From the NCBI GenBank assembly GCA_002368175.1, contig AP018172.1, positions 62,001 through 126,000 on the forward strand: DNA of 64,000 nucleotides. The letters run 5' to 3'. The notes below the pieces were generated by a model. It did no database searches, had not been told where the DNA came from, and was given only the letters and a program-made list of their open reading frames with translations. The stretch is from Calothrix sp. NIES-2098. GTDB lineage: Bacteria; Cyanobacteriota; Cyanobacteriia; Cyanobacteriales; Nostocaceae. The translations under genes and the position numbers were made by a program. Shown here in pieces: positions 45,775 through 55,339 of this stretch (position 1 is its first letter; each line of letters begins with the position of its first letter).

Positions 45775-47646
45775 CTAGTTTGCATTATTCGAGTATTTAT
45801 TAATTTCTAAATAGCTTTTCCAAAAATCTTTATTAGTAAGTTCCGGTAGTGTTTGTCTATAAAGTTGTCTTAAGCGAGAAAACTTAATTAAAAGTTGAAA
45901 ACAGATGATTATTATTTTCACAAAAACTTTTAGGAATTCCCACCGTGAAACTTTCACAACAAAGCCTTCCTGATTACTCAAGTTATAGTACAAAGCTTTC
46001 TTGGCTCTGAAAAAGTTTATCGGTCTATACCCATGCATCGGAACAATAGTATATCCTTTTTCTGATAACTTATTATCGTTATGGAATAAAAAGTTAGGTA
46101 ATAAATGACCATTTAATGTAATTCTTCTTAGCCAACGATGTAGGGTAGTCTCTGTCTCCTCAATACTTTTCTCATACTTAACATAAACAAAAGGTAGCTC
46201 TAGTTTCTTTATTGCTTTCTCTCCCATACGCAAAATTTCCAAGTTATTCTTTTCTGGGTCAACTGTTCTCAAGCGATCGGGGCCATTTAAAAAATCTGAA
46301 GCTGCTTGTAGAATGAGATGTGCAGTTTTGTACCTATAGCAACATGCTTCTTTCAGGCTAAATTTTAAAATCTTTTTAATTGCGCTGATGCTGCTGTATG
46401 TATCAGAGTGAATAGCACTTAAAATCATTTCGTTTTTTATAGAATAATAATGTTGTGGTGCAGGAGAACACTTACTTTCAAAAGACTCATGCCAGACACA
46501 TATACCATTTAGAGTTACATTTTTTTGCTTTAATCTTATTCCTAGTTCTATGTCATCACCTCTCACAAAAAAAGGATAGGGTAGGTTAAGATTATCTATA
46601 GTTTTTGTTGGAAAGCAAAAGAGCCACCAGCCATTATAGTTAACGTATTCCTCAATTTCATTGAATAAAACAGTTTTTAAAAGTCTTAAATCGAGATCCG
46701 GCTTGACTCTAACAACCTCATTATCCCAGATAGCCCCATTTTCGTGCTGAATATATTTACGATCTAGCTTTAACATACTGCCACCAATACACAAGCTCTT
46801 GTCATTAAGAACTCTTTGTAAGTTATAAATTCTTTCAAAAGCTTCTGGCGCTATAACAACATCATCATCCATAAATATAATATGTGAAAAATCATTTTCA
46901 CGTTCCAACACTTCTATAATACCTCTCGTATAACCGCCACTTCCTCCTGTATTTTTATTAGGGACTAAATGAATTTTAGAATTTAGAATACTATTTAATG
47001 TTCTGCCATTGTCAATTATAAATATTTCAAATTTGTTTTCAATATCTGGTTTAATAAAAAGATATTTGTCTAATAATTCAATATTTCTATAAACATATGC
47101 TTCTCTTTTATATGTACATATAACAATAGCAATCTTCTCATTGGCCTCTGTAGAGAGATTAGCATTTGTATGAAAGTAACCATTTCCAAATAAACAATTA
47201 TCTTTTAAAGCTTGAATTTCAACATAAAGCAAGCCTTTATAACCTTGAATTTTTATATCTTGAAACACGCTAACTTCATCTAAAGTTTCGGTGGTAATAA
47301 CCGTTTGCTTTACTAAATTTGCTTTTTCTGAGAAATAATCAACTTGGAATAACTTAATTTGAAATTTTCCTTGTAGATATAAGTTAATATTTATTGTTTT
47401 TACACTTGTATATTCCTGCCATTTCTGTACTGAGAAAGCGTTAAAATAAGTATTAAATTTGATAATTCCACCTTCTTTAAGTTCAACTCTATTTTGCTCA
47501 TAATTCAGCAAACATTTAGAATTTAGCCGGAGAAAGAGTTCTTCTGTAGTACAAATATCAGTATTTGGTAAGATAATATTTTGTAGTTTAACAGCAGTTA
47601 GAGTGTTTTGCAGGTTTGTTTTTGGGTTTGCAATAACCTCTGTCAT
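45775..47646 (-). CDS. GlfT2-like galactofuranosyltransferase (GT2)
   Basis: Start chosen at ATG 47646, since GGAGA lies seven bases before it; an ATG five codons upstream is less likely. The N-terminal ~170 residues are a beta-sandwich-like region. The GT-A domain has IVICTYKREAYVYRNIELL, NKNTGGSGGYTRG, the DxD-type IIFMDDDVVIAPEAF, GWWLFCFP and FVRGDDIELGIRLKQ, whose Asp pair at about residues 364-365 corresponds to the catalytic base of mycobacterial GlfT2. A helical C-terminal domain follows. It would add galactofuranose from UDP-Galf to a surface glycan. No UDP-galactopyranose mutase gene lies nearby. Confidence 0.85.
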   Translation of the reverse strand: MTEVIANPKTNLQNTLTAVKLQNIILPNTDICTTEELFLRLNSKCLLNYEQNRVELKEGGIIKFNTYFNAFSVQKWQEYTSVKTININLYLQGKFQIKLFQVDYFSEKANLVKQTVITTETLDEVSVFQDIKIQGYKGLLYVEIQALKDNCLFGNGYFHTNANLSTEANEKIAIVICTYKREAYVYRNIELLDKYLFIKPDIENKFEIFIIDNGRTLNSILNSKIHLVPNKNTGGSGGYTRGIIEVLERENDFSHIIFMDDDVVIAPEAFERIYNLQRVLNDKSLCIGGSMLKLDRKYIQHENGAIWDNEVVRVKPDLDLRLLKTVLFNEIEEYVNYNGWWLFCFPTKTIDNLNLPYPFFVRGDDIELGIRLKQKNVTLNGICVWHESFESKCSPAPQHYYSIKNEMILSAIHSDTYSSISAIKKILKFSLKEACCYRYKTAHLILQAASDFLNGPDRLRTVDPEKNNLEILRMGEKAIKKLELPFVYVKYEKSIEETETTLHRWLRRITLNGHLLPNFLFHNDNKLSEKGYTIVPMHGYRPINFFRAKKALYYNLSNQEGFVVKVSRWEFLKVFVKIIIICFQLLIKFSRLRQLYRQTLPELTNKDFWKSYLEINKYSNNAN

Positions 47647-47855
47647 TTTCAATTTCTCCATTTATAAATGCCGAATAAGAAGCAAAAGTGCTACTAAAAG
47701 TTGCTGAATACACATCTCTCATTGCTAATAGATTAAACAGCGATTAATATACCACCAAAACTAGCCTCGATAACGCAATTTTAAATTTCGTATTAGCAAC
47801 TTTTAATTGCTAGAGTATCTTAAAGTATCCACATCAAAAAATCATAACTAGATAG

Positions 47856-50159
47856 CTAACAAGCCTCTTCACTCAAATTAGCTTTATTAAAATTAGTTTT
47901 ATGCAGATTTAACCCAGCTTTCCAGCCAACGAGAGTTCCGGCAAAAGTTTGCTGAATGTATCTTATTAAAGTTGAGATTGGAAGATGATGTGTAAATTTT
48001 AAACGCAGTATCCTGAGTAAGCAACGATAGGTTAGCAGTAATATTAAGCGAGTTAAAAAAATAGCAAATGGAATTTTTTTAAGGCCATGCTTAAAAGCAA
48101 AGTAAGTTGTATTTTTTGCTAAAGAATACCAGCAGGTAAGATGCTTTTGATCGATGCGATTATGGCTAGGCTGAGGATAGTGATTTACAGTAACGTCAGC
48201 ATAATGAACTTCATAGCCAGCTTTGATTATACGTAAACAAACATCAGTTTCATCGAGAAAGTAATCAAAAAATTCATCATAGCCATTAATTTTTTCAAGT
48301 AAATCTTTTCTAAAAGATGAATTTGTGCCCATTAAACCGTTAAACCAAAAACCATCTGCTTGGTTATAATCAGCAGCATCAGCAGAGCGAATGGCAATTG
48401 TTTCGCTCAAAACATTGGTAATTCCATGACAAAATTGTAAGGGTTGATTATTACGAGTTAAGTCTCTAACTTTACCTCCAACTGCACCACATTTGTTACC
48501 ATATAAAGAATAGGTAAATATTAATTTTTCTATCCATTCCGAGGGTGGAATGGCATCATCATCAAAAAAAGCAATAATTGAGCCTGATGCTAATTTGATT
48601 CCCTTATTTCGGGAGTAACTAATATTGTGCGGTTCAACTTTCAATAATTTTACTGTCAAGCTACTATGATGATTTAGACGATCAACTAGTTCACTCGTCT
48701 GGTTTGTTGAGGAAGCATCAATCACAATCACTTCAAAATTTTGGTAGCATAGGAGTTCTAGCGATTTCAGGGCTTTCTCTAAAAAATGAGAGCGATCGCT
48801 CGTACAAATTACAATTGATACTAAGGGAGAACCTAAATTTGCTGCTGTGTTCGGCATTGGTGGTAACTTAAACTTAAGTTTGCGAACTTGCCAGTATATC
48901 TGCCACATTTGACTGATAGTTTGATTAACTGAATGAATCAAACTTAAAAAATTAATTGAAACAGGGACGTAACCATTACCCGTAAAATAGTAAACTTGCT
49001 TTGCAAAATTGAGAACGTAAAGTTTGGGTTTTTGATAACTAATAAAAGCTATATCTATTGGTTTATTAAAAAATGCGAGTAGCCATAGCCAAAAATACTG
49101 AACTAATTTTTGAGGTGGATGCCACAATGTAAGTTGTTGCTCCACCTCCATTTTGTTTAAAATTTGACTTTGTAAATCATCTTGATAAATATTAGATTGT
49201 ACAAACACTGTAGAAGGCTGCTGAATAATTTCGTCTAAAGAATACTCAATATAATTTAGCGGTCTAGGCATCTTTCCTCGAATATTTGCAAGGAAGTCTT
49301 GAAAACCTGTAAGAGAAACTTCAGCTAAAAAGTATCGCCCTGTTGCAGCGTAATAAACTAGACGCGGCAAACTTACAATAACTCTTTTTAATACGAAATC
49401 AGGTCGATGCTTTTGCCAACAGTAACAAAGATTGCGTTCATCATAATAATTAACCCAGGGTCTGCATTTAAAATCAGGTGAATGATGCCAAACAATCGAA
49501 GCTGGATTCGCCGCTACAATCCAACCAGCTTGCTTTGCTCGCAAACACCACTCTACATCATCGAAATGTAAGAAATAATCTTCAAAAACTCCGATTTCTT
49601 GAACAATTTCTTTACGTACTAATAGCGATGCTGCCGCACAAACATCCACATTAATGTAATCTCTACCCTTGAGGATTTCCTCATTTGAAATATTACTGTA
49701 ATTACCAAAGTTAGTTTTTAAATGTGCTTTAGTATTGTTAATAAAACTACCTATTTCTTGAATAGTATTTGGTTCCTGTAGTTTGCGAATTTGAGAACCA
49801 ACTAATCCTACTTCAGAATATTTTTGTAAAGTTTGAACTAATGTTTCTAGAGCTAGCGGATCTAGACGAACATCATTATCAAGTAGCCAGATGTAATCGT
49901 ATTCAAGTTCGCTCACAAATTGTAAACCGTAAGAAAATCCTCCAGAACCACCTAAATTACTACCTGTTTGCAAAACTTTGATAAAAGAATAGTGGTTTTC
50001 TAAGTAAATTTGAGTACCATCTGTTGAAGCATTATCTACAACATAAATATCTAGATGGAAATTTGGTGCATTGAGTTTTTTGATATCTTCAATTAGCAAG
50101 CAAATATGATGTAGCTTGTTCCAAGTTACAATCACAGTAGCTACTTTAATATTCCTCAT
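47856..50159 (-). CDS. Two-domain GT2 glycosyltransferase
   Basis: 767 residues with two GT-A domains. Domain 1 (about 1-290) has VATVIVTWNK, VVDNASTDGT, GSNLGGSGGFSYG, LLDNDVRLDPLAL and HFDDVEWCLRAKQ, resembling GlfT1/rhamnosyltransferase-type enzymes. Domain 2 (about 445-690) has SIVICTSDRSHFLEKALKSL, SYSRNKGI, IAFFDDDAIPPSEW and FLDETDVCLRI. It ends in a basic tail with a hydrophobic patch (AIFLTRLILLLTYRCLL). It is upstream of the GlfT2-like gene on the same strand, and the two may build a common galactan-like surface polymer. Confidence 0.85.
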   Translation of the reverse strand: MRNIKVATVIVTWNKLHHICLLIEDIKKLNAPNFHLDIYVVDNASTDGTQIYLENHYSFIKVLQTGSNLGGSGGFSYGLQFVSELEYDYIWLLDNDVRLDPLALETLVQTLQKYSEVGLVGSQIRKLQEPNTIQEIGSFINNTKAHLKTNFGNYSNISNEEILKGRDYINVDVCAAASLLVRKEIVQEIGVFEDYFLHFDDVEWCLRAKQAGWIVAANPASIVWHHSPDFKCRPWVNYYDERNLCYCWQKHRPDFVLKRVIVSLPRLVYYAATGRYFLAEVSLTGFQDFLANIRGKMPRPLNYIEYSLDEIIQQPSTVFVQSNIYQDDLQSQILNKMEVEQQLTLWHPPQKLVQYFWLWLLAFFNKPIDIAFISYQKPKLYVLNFAKQVYYFTGNGYVPVSINFLSLIHSVNQTISQMWQIYWQVRKLKFKLPPMPNTAANLGSPLVSIVICTSDRSHFLEKALKSLELLCYQNFEVIVIDASSTNQTSELVDRLNHHSSLTVKLLKVEPHNISYSRNKGIKLASGSIIAFFDDDAIPPSEWIEKLIFTYSLYGNKCGAVGGKVRDLTRNNQPLQFCHGITNVLSETIAIRSADAADYNQADGFWFNGLMGTNSSFRKDLLEKINGYDEFFDYFLDETDVCLRIIKAGYEVHYADVTVNHYPQPSHNRIDQKHLTCWYSLAKNTTYFAFKHGLKKIPFAIFLTRLILLLTYRCLLRILRLKFTHHLPISTLIRYIQQTFAGTLVGWKAGLNLHKTNFNKANLSEEAC

Positions 50160-50562
50160 AAAATTTATATGTTTGTTTTGGAATATTGCTCGACTTCTTT
50201 AGGTGATTTGAATAGCGTTAGCCAAATCTCCAAAATGTAATTTGCAAACTTATGAGAAAAGATTTCCAAAATTTACCGCAATTGACTTTTAATTTCTTCT
50301 ATCTAAAGTTGTGTAAGTCTCTATCTTAAGATCGATATAATGCGTTAAATAATTTAGTAGCAGTAATTACAAACTTATTTAAAATATAATTTACGTAGCT
50401 CTAAATACACATATAATATTAAGTATAGGATTAATATTTGATTTTGGAAATATACATAGAATGGGCATTGCCCACCCTACAAGTACTATTGCCTTTTAAG
50501 CAATAACAAATGAGAAATAACAAAAATATAATTTGACTTTTTTTCACCTAGACAATTAGAAA
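50160..50562. other. Divergent intergenic region
   Basis: 403 bp, AT-rich. It contains GGGCATTGCCCACCC at about 50463-50477, a short GC-rich motif common as a dispersed repeat. No gene or RNA is recognised. Confidence 0.4.
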
Positions 50563-51387
50563 ATGGAATTACTTTCAGAGCCTTTAAGCGTAGAATATTT
50601 AAATATTGAAATTTCGGGGCTACCTAAGTCATTAAAAAATACTCAGATAGTGCAAATGTCAGATTTCCATTTTGATGGATTGCTACTATCGGAAGAATTA
50701 TTAACACAAGCAATTAATACTAGCAATCAAATTAATCCCGATCTAGTATTACTTACAGGTGATTTTGTGACTCATAGCCCTAAACCAATACATCAACTAG
50801 CAAGTCGGTTGAAGAATTTAAAAAGTCGGGTTGGAATTTATGCAGTTTTAGGAAATCATGACCTATATTTCCCTAACTCTAAAGCAGAAATTACTAGCGC
50901 TTTAACATCTGTAGGTATCCAAGTACTTTGGAATCAAGTAGCTTATCCTTTAGGCTCTGATTTGGCTTTAGTAGGACTTCCTGATTATTGGTCGTCGGAA
51001 TTTAACCCTGGATTGGTAATGCGGCAAATAGATGTTAATACACCGCGAATCGTGTTATCTCACAATCCAGATAGCGCCGAAGCACTACAAAAATGGCGTG
51101 TGGATTTACAACTTTCAGGACATACTCACGGCGGTCAAATAGTGATTCCGGGAATTGGTTCTGTACCTAGTTGGATTCATGCTTCTCGTCATGACATTCC
51201 GGAATTTCTCTGGGCTTGGATACCTTTTTTAAAAGGGAAATGGCCAAAAGTTGTGAAAAATTGGCAATGGAGTCAAGGTTTACATTGGGTGGGTACAAAC
51301 AAGCTTTATGTAAATCGCGGTTTGGGAACTTTTCCCCCAGGACGTTGGCATTGTCCGCCGGAAGTGACAGCGATCGCTTTAATTTAA
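50563..51387 (+). CDS. Metallophosphoesterase
   Basis: 274 residues with the calcineurin-like metal site motifs in order: QMSDFHFDG (D-x-H), LLTGDFV (GD), VLGNHDLYF (GNHD), LSHNPD, and LSGHTHGGQ (GHxH). A DUF4073/YaeI-type layout is likely, since no signal peptide is present. Substrates of this group range from phospholipids to nucleotides; none is indicated here. The gene lies 112 bp before the methyltransferase on the same strand. Confidence 0.9.
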   Translation: MELLSEPLSVEYLNIEISGLPKSLKNTQIVQMSDFHFDGLLLSEELLTQAINTSNQINPDLVLLTGDFVTHSPKPIHQLASRLKNLKSRVGIYAVLGNHDLYFPNSKAEITSALTSVGIQVLWNQVAYPLGSDLALVGLPDYWSSEFNPGLVMRQIDVNTPRIVLSHNPDSAEALQKWRVDLQLSGHTHGGQIVIPGIGSVPSWIHASRHDIPEFLWAWIPFLKGKWPKVVKNWQWSQGLHWVGTNKLYVNRGLGTFPPGRWHCPPEVTAIALI

Positions 51388-51499
51388 TATTAATAAGCCT
51401 GGGGATCGTAAATTTCTAGTTGGGGCTGTCATTTGTCATTGGTCATGGGTGAAGAAATTTTAGACGAGAGATTTTTGACTACATTACAGATAAAGCAAT

Positions 51500-52192
51500 A
51501 TGAGCGACGCCCTAACGCAAAAAATTCAGCAGGATTTTGATAGAATCGCCTTACTTCAGTCCCAGCAATGGAATCATAACAATCATTACCACCGTTTCTT
51601 ACTCAAGCAATTACCATCTCATTGCGAGAGTATTTTAGATATAGGCTGTGGTACTGGGGTTTTCTCTCGTCTTTTAGCTCAACGTGCCGAGCGAGTCATT
51701 GCGGTAGACTTATCTGCAAAAATGATTGAAGTCGCGCAGCAACAGTCTCAAAGTTATCGAAATATAGACTTCCAAGTAACTGATATATTGCAATGGGATT
51801 TTCCTGTTAAACATTTTGATGCGATCGCTTCGATAGCTACAGTTCATCATTTACCCTTGGAAATATTATTGCCGAAAATTCAGGCGGCTCTCAAACCGGG
51901 TGGAAAGCTGTTAATTTTAGACTTGGTTAAATCCGAAGGAATAGCGGATATATTCAGCAATGCTCTTGCTTTTCCCTTAAACTTGACATTACAGCTACTT
52001 AAAAACAAACGCCTCAGACCAACACCAGAAGCGATCGCAGCATGGCGAGAACATGGTATTACTGATGAATATCTGACGCGATCGCAAGCAGAACAAATAT
52101 ATTTGAAATTCTTAACTGGAGCGAAAATCAAAAAGCATTTGTTCTGGCGTTACTCAGTTGTATGGGAAAAACCATTAGCGCCAGGCTCGTAG
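51500..52192 (+). CDS. SAM-dependent class I methyltransferase
   Basis: 230 residues. SAM-binding motif I is ILDIGCGTGVFSRLLAQ. Motif II is VIAVDLSAKMIEVAQQ, and motif IV is FDAIASIATVHHLPLE. A C-terminal part with TPEAIAAWREHGITDEYLT and LFWRYSVVWEK is typical of small-molecule methyltransferases. The substrate is unknown. The stop codon lies inside a hairpin repeat. Confidence 0.9.
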   Translation: MSDALTQKIQQDFDRIALLQSQQWNHNNHYHRFLLKQLPSHCESILDIGCGTGVFSRLLAQRAERVIAVDLSAKMIEVAQQQSQSYRNIDFQVTDILQWDFPVKHFDAIASIATVHHLPLEILLPKIQAALKPGGKLLILDLVKSEGIADIFSNALAFPLNLTLQLLKNKRLRPTPEAIAAWREHGITDEYLTRSQAEQIYLKFLTGAKIKKHLFWRYSVVWEKPLAPGS

Positions 52193-52228
52193 TTGCGCTT
52201 TAGCGCTATAGCAGAGTAGCGCAACTAC
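52189..52228 (+). terminator. Repeat-derived hairpin overlapping the methyltransferase stop
   Basis: GTAGTTGCGCT (52189-52199) pairs with AGCGCAACTAC (52218-52228), an 11-bp perfect stem. The UAG stop of the methyltransferase is in the 5' arm. The left arm and loop repeat a motif found at about 38031-38049. Confidence 0.6.
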
Positions 52229-52375
52229 AAACCAGAAAATTCGCTTCTTCAGGACTTAAACAAAATATTAACGAGAAACTTACAGGCAATTCTAGCCAAT
52301 ACTCGGCATACTTAAAGAGGGAGAGCAGTTTAAACAACTCCCTGCTATCTGAGGCGTGAAGGTAAACCAGCGACA

Positions 52376-52915
52376 ATGAGACGTACAACCACTAGTAGAT
52401 CGGCTAATAGTTCTAGATCATCTTCATTCCAATCTTCCATATTTAACTTCACCACCATAGCAATTTTGGGGGGAGTATTTGTCTTAGGTATTGGAATTGG
52501 TATAGCTTTTAGCTCGACAACAACTTTATCCCCATCAAATGTGGCTTCCCGTGAATTTATTGATACCAAAGCACCAAACCCTGAGATTTGCGTGCAATAC
52601 GGAGCCAGCGCTATGGTGATGGATGCCAGACTTTTTGTAACTCTTAACCCTTTTAATGTCTACGTTGCTCAACCGAGTATGCGCCCTGGATGCGTTCTCC
52701 GTCAAAATAACTGGGCACTTTTAGAGCAGCGCAAGTTAGTAACATCTGACCAAGTAAGAGAATGTAAGAATCGCCTAAACACTTTTGGCTTTACGGGTAA
52801 CTTAGATACTGACAAACCTGATATTAGATGCATATATCAAAATGAAGCTGCTCAGAACTTCTTTATGTCTCAACCAGGAGCAGTTGCCCCACCACAAGAA
52901 ACGGATAGATTTTAA
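52376..52915 (+). CDS. DUF3172 family membrane protein
   Basis: 179 residues. A Ser/Arg-rich N-terminus precedes one transmembrane helix (about 27-48, TIAILGGVFVLGIGIGIAF). The rest matches DUF3172 of cyanobacteria and chloroplasts: PEICVQYGASAMVMDARLFVTLNPF, MRPGCVLRQNNWALLE and CKNRLNTFGFTGNLD, with cysteines likely paired. The function is unknown. It is a single gene, followed by a hairpin. Confidence 0.9.
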   Translation: MRRTTTSRSANSSRSSSFQSSIFNFTTIAILGGVFVLGIGIGIAFSSTTTLSPSNVASREFIDTKAPNPEICVQYGASAMVMDARLFVTLNPFNVYVAQPSMRPGCVLRQNNWALLEQRKLVTSDQVRECKNRLNTFGFTGNLDTDKPDIRCIYQNEAAQNFFMSQPGAVAPPQETDRF

Positions 52916-52969
52916 ATAGACTTAAACTTAGTGGTTCATCGCATAAGTTATCAAGGGTTGCAAGGAAGC

Positions 52970-52994
52970 ATCCGACTTCTTGAATCAGTCGGAT
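52970..52994. terminator. Bidirectional hairpin between convergent genes
   Basis: ATCCGACT (52970-52977) pairs with AGTCGGAT (52987-52994), with outer GCAAG/CTTGC possible. It lies between the ends of the DUF3172 gene and the DUF3592 gene. Flanking GGTTCATCGCAT (from 52933) and ATGCGATAAACC form an outer inverted repeat. Confidence 0.6.
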
Positions 52995-53028
52995 ATCTTG
53001 CAGCCAGCAAAATTAATGCGATAAACCA

Positions 53029-54081
53029 TTAGGAAAATAAATGAGAAATTTGAGTTGTTTGTTCTATAAAAACGCTAATTTTTTCAGGCTGAATTTGCTT
53101 ATTGAGTTGGTAAATTATCAGCCATTCACCCCAGCCTTCTACCCACCAGCCAGGATGCTGACTAAAGAATTGCAAGACAGGAAAATTAAATACTTCTCGG
53201 ATACCACTTTCTGGTTGACCTTGCAGTCGGTAACTCTGGGAGAATTCTAGATTAGAGGTAAAATTAATGTCTTTATGTCTGAAGAATTCTTTAATTTTGT
53301 CAGATAGATTTTTAGGTCGGAGATTAAACTCAGGTAACTTCCGATAAGGTACTTGGAAAACTGCCACTGTTTGTTGGTATTGATTAGAGTCTTCACCAGA
53401 ACCTTCTTGAAATTCATAGTCGCAGAGAATGGCTTCCCAATTTGCACCACGCTTGCGGAGGATATTTCGCATTTCTCGTGAATACCCACGCTGGAACAAA
53501 GGAAGTTTGTAAAAATCTTCATATTGCAGCGTTTTGTCTTCCTCTGAGAAGGTGAGAGCGAGATTTGAGGCTGCTTGTTTGATGTTTTCTGTGCGCTTCC
53601 GCTGACGCTTAGGGAGAATAATCCCACAAGTGCCAGCGAAAATGGCTCCGGTTGTGAAGAAGAGCGTGCTTGCTCCCAACATCGTATAAGATGAGCAAGT
53701 TGCACCTGGTTCAAGCACGGACTGACTTGGCTGTTGAGAATTAAAATGCACGCTTACCTTTTGTCCTTTTTGATATCTGTGGACAATTGACTGAGCGTGT
53801 TCTGAGTCGCTACTACCATATTGCCCAAAAGTTACTCGATCCGATGAGTAAGGCTTTTCGGCTACTGTGTATTGATAGCGGACATCTGCCTCATAACTAA
53901 TAGAATCTTCAACCTGACTTTCCTTTACCGCTGATGAAGTGATTAGTCCATTAGTTGTTGACCAATTCAGGCTTTCTTGAGCATTTTTTAGTTCTTGATA
54001 TCCTATAGGAATTAGACCACCGCCCACTACCATAAATACTAAACCCAAGCCTGTTCCCATAATGGTATGAAATTTGCTCAT
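53029..54081 (-). CDS. DUF3592 domain membrane protein
   Basis: 350 residues from the ATG at 54081. GGAGGT lies eight bases upstream, so the 10-codon longer frame is rejected. Two hydrophobic helices (about 6-27 and 127-150) flank a DUF3592 domain (WSTTNGLITSSAV, VRYQYTVAEKPYSSDRVTFG, VHFNSQQPSQSVLEPG). The C-terminal cytoplasmic part has no recognised domain (SYRLQGQPESGIREVFNF). The function is unknown. Confidence 0.8.
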   Translation of the reverse strand: MSKFHTIMGTGLGLVFMVVGGGLIPIGYQELKNAQESLNWSTTNGLITSSAVKESQVEDSISYEADVRYQYTVAEKPYSSDRVTFGQYGSSDSEHAQSIVHRYQKGQKVSVHFNSQQPSQSVLEPGATCSSYTMLGASTLFFTTGAIFAGTCGIILPKRQRKRTENIKQAASNLALTFSEEDKTLQYEDFYKLPLFQRGYSREMRNILRKRGANWEAILCDYEFQEGSGEDSNQYQQTVAVFQVPYRKLPEFNLRPKNLSDKIKEFFRHKDINFTSNLEFSQSYRLQGQPESGIREVFNFPVLQFFSQHPGWWVEGWGEWLIIYQLNKQIQPEKISVFIEQTTQISHLFS

Positions 54082-54439
54082 CTTGATGTCACCTCCATTT
54101 CTTTTCATCAAGAAATGCCAAGCTTCTGCAAGTATTTAGAATTCGACACTAATATCGAGAGCAAAACTTCAAAATAATATGAGGTTTTTAATTGTTAATA
54201 ATTAAGTTGATACTTATATGCTAATACTTAAAGCTGTACGAACGTAATTTATATTACAAAAATTGATTTTATATTTTTATAAATTTTTATGAGAAATATT
54301 GATGTATTTTAGCCAGTAGGTGCATTATGCGAAAGGCTAACGCACACCCTAAATATTTTTATGCTACATATACTTAGATTCTTCAAAAATTAAATCGGAT
54401 TGCTATTGTTTTACTCATATAATGAGCCAAATTCGTTTG
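54082..54439. other. Non-coding region
   Basis: 358 bp. GGTGCATTATGCGAAAGGCTAACGC-type sequence at about 54319-54344 is an inverted-repeat motif (GGTGCATTA with TAACGCACC) often dispersed in cyanobacterial genomes. No gene is recognised. Confidence 0.45.
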
Positions 54440-55162
54440 CTAATCACCAGAGAAGAACAAAGGTAAAATCAGCGCTGTCAAAATTCCCGCTAGTACAATT
54501 ATCTCAATGATGTTGAGAGGGAAATTATTCTGCATCAAATGATGAATTCTTCCCTCAGAAGTAGCTGATAAATTACTCAACCAATTACGCAAACGAGTAG
54601 ACCATTGTTTTGGGCTATCTTGTGGGCGTACATTCAGCGAAAATATTGATAATAATAAAGGCGCACCACCTACTTTGCTGGACATCAAAATGTGAAGCGC
54701 GAAACAGCAAACTATAAACACCCAACTAATCAGATGTAGCGAGTACCAAATTTCATTTAACTGTCTTGTAGGCAACCATTCTTCTTTCATCATTCTGCCA
54801 GACAAGACAGCTAAAAATCCAGCGATCAGCATTAATGTATTAGCAATTCTTTGCAGACTAACCCACCAAATCGGTTTACTAACCTGACTTAAGTTTTGGA
54901 GAGAATCTTTTTGTAACAGCTTTTTGTTCCCTGCATGAAAGCTATAGAGGGCTAAGGCTGGAAAAACAACAAAGAAAAATACTGCAAATGTCCCGTGGAT
55001 ATCTATAATTTGGTCAATCCGAGGGATAGGTACTTTCCCAAATCTGCCATCGAAAGTATTGTAAACTAAAAAACCTGTGACCATAGCGGCGATCGCTAAG
55101 ATTGCACTAACACCATGAATAATCTTTAACAACAAAGGCTGATAGGGCGCAGAACCAGACAT
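54440..55162 (-). CDS. Cytochrome b561/b6-like membrane protein
   Basis: 240 residues from the ATG at 55162, with GAGGGA at good spacing; the GTG five codons earlier is less likely. Four hydrophobic helices carry paired histidines (KIIHGVSAIL, DIHGTFAVFFFV, YSLHLISWVF, FALHILMSSKV). This is typical of b-type haem membrane cytochromes in which two helices each give two axial ligands. The redox partner is unknown. It is a single gene. Confidence 0.85.
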   Translation of the reverse strand: MSGSAPYQPLLLKIIHGVSAILAIAAMVTGFLVYNTFDGRFGKVPIPRIDQIIDIHGTFAVFFFVVFPALALYSFHAGNKKLLQKDSLQNLSQVSKPIWWVSLQRIANTLMLIAGFLAVLSGRMMKEEWLPTRQLNEIWYSLHLISWVFIVCCFALHILMSSKVGGAPLLLSIFSLNVRPQDSPKQWSTRLRNWLSNLSATSEGRIHHLMQNNFPLNIIEIIVLAGILTALILPLFFSGD

Positions 55163-55339
55163 GAGTACTTCCCTCACTAGTTATTTGCATCCGTGGTTCA
55201 AAAATATTATTTAATATTACGCCCGTTTCAGGGAATACCAAAAAACAAATTATCCCAAATTTTCAGGATGGGATAACGCCACCGCTAGGAGTTGATACAC
55301 ATTTTTCTGTGTCAGCCGAGCAGGTAAATCTTTTAGTAG

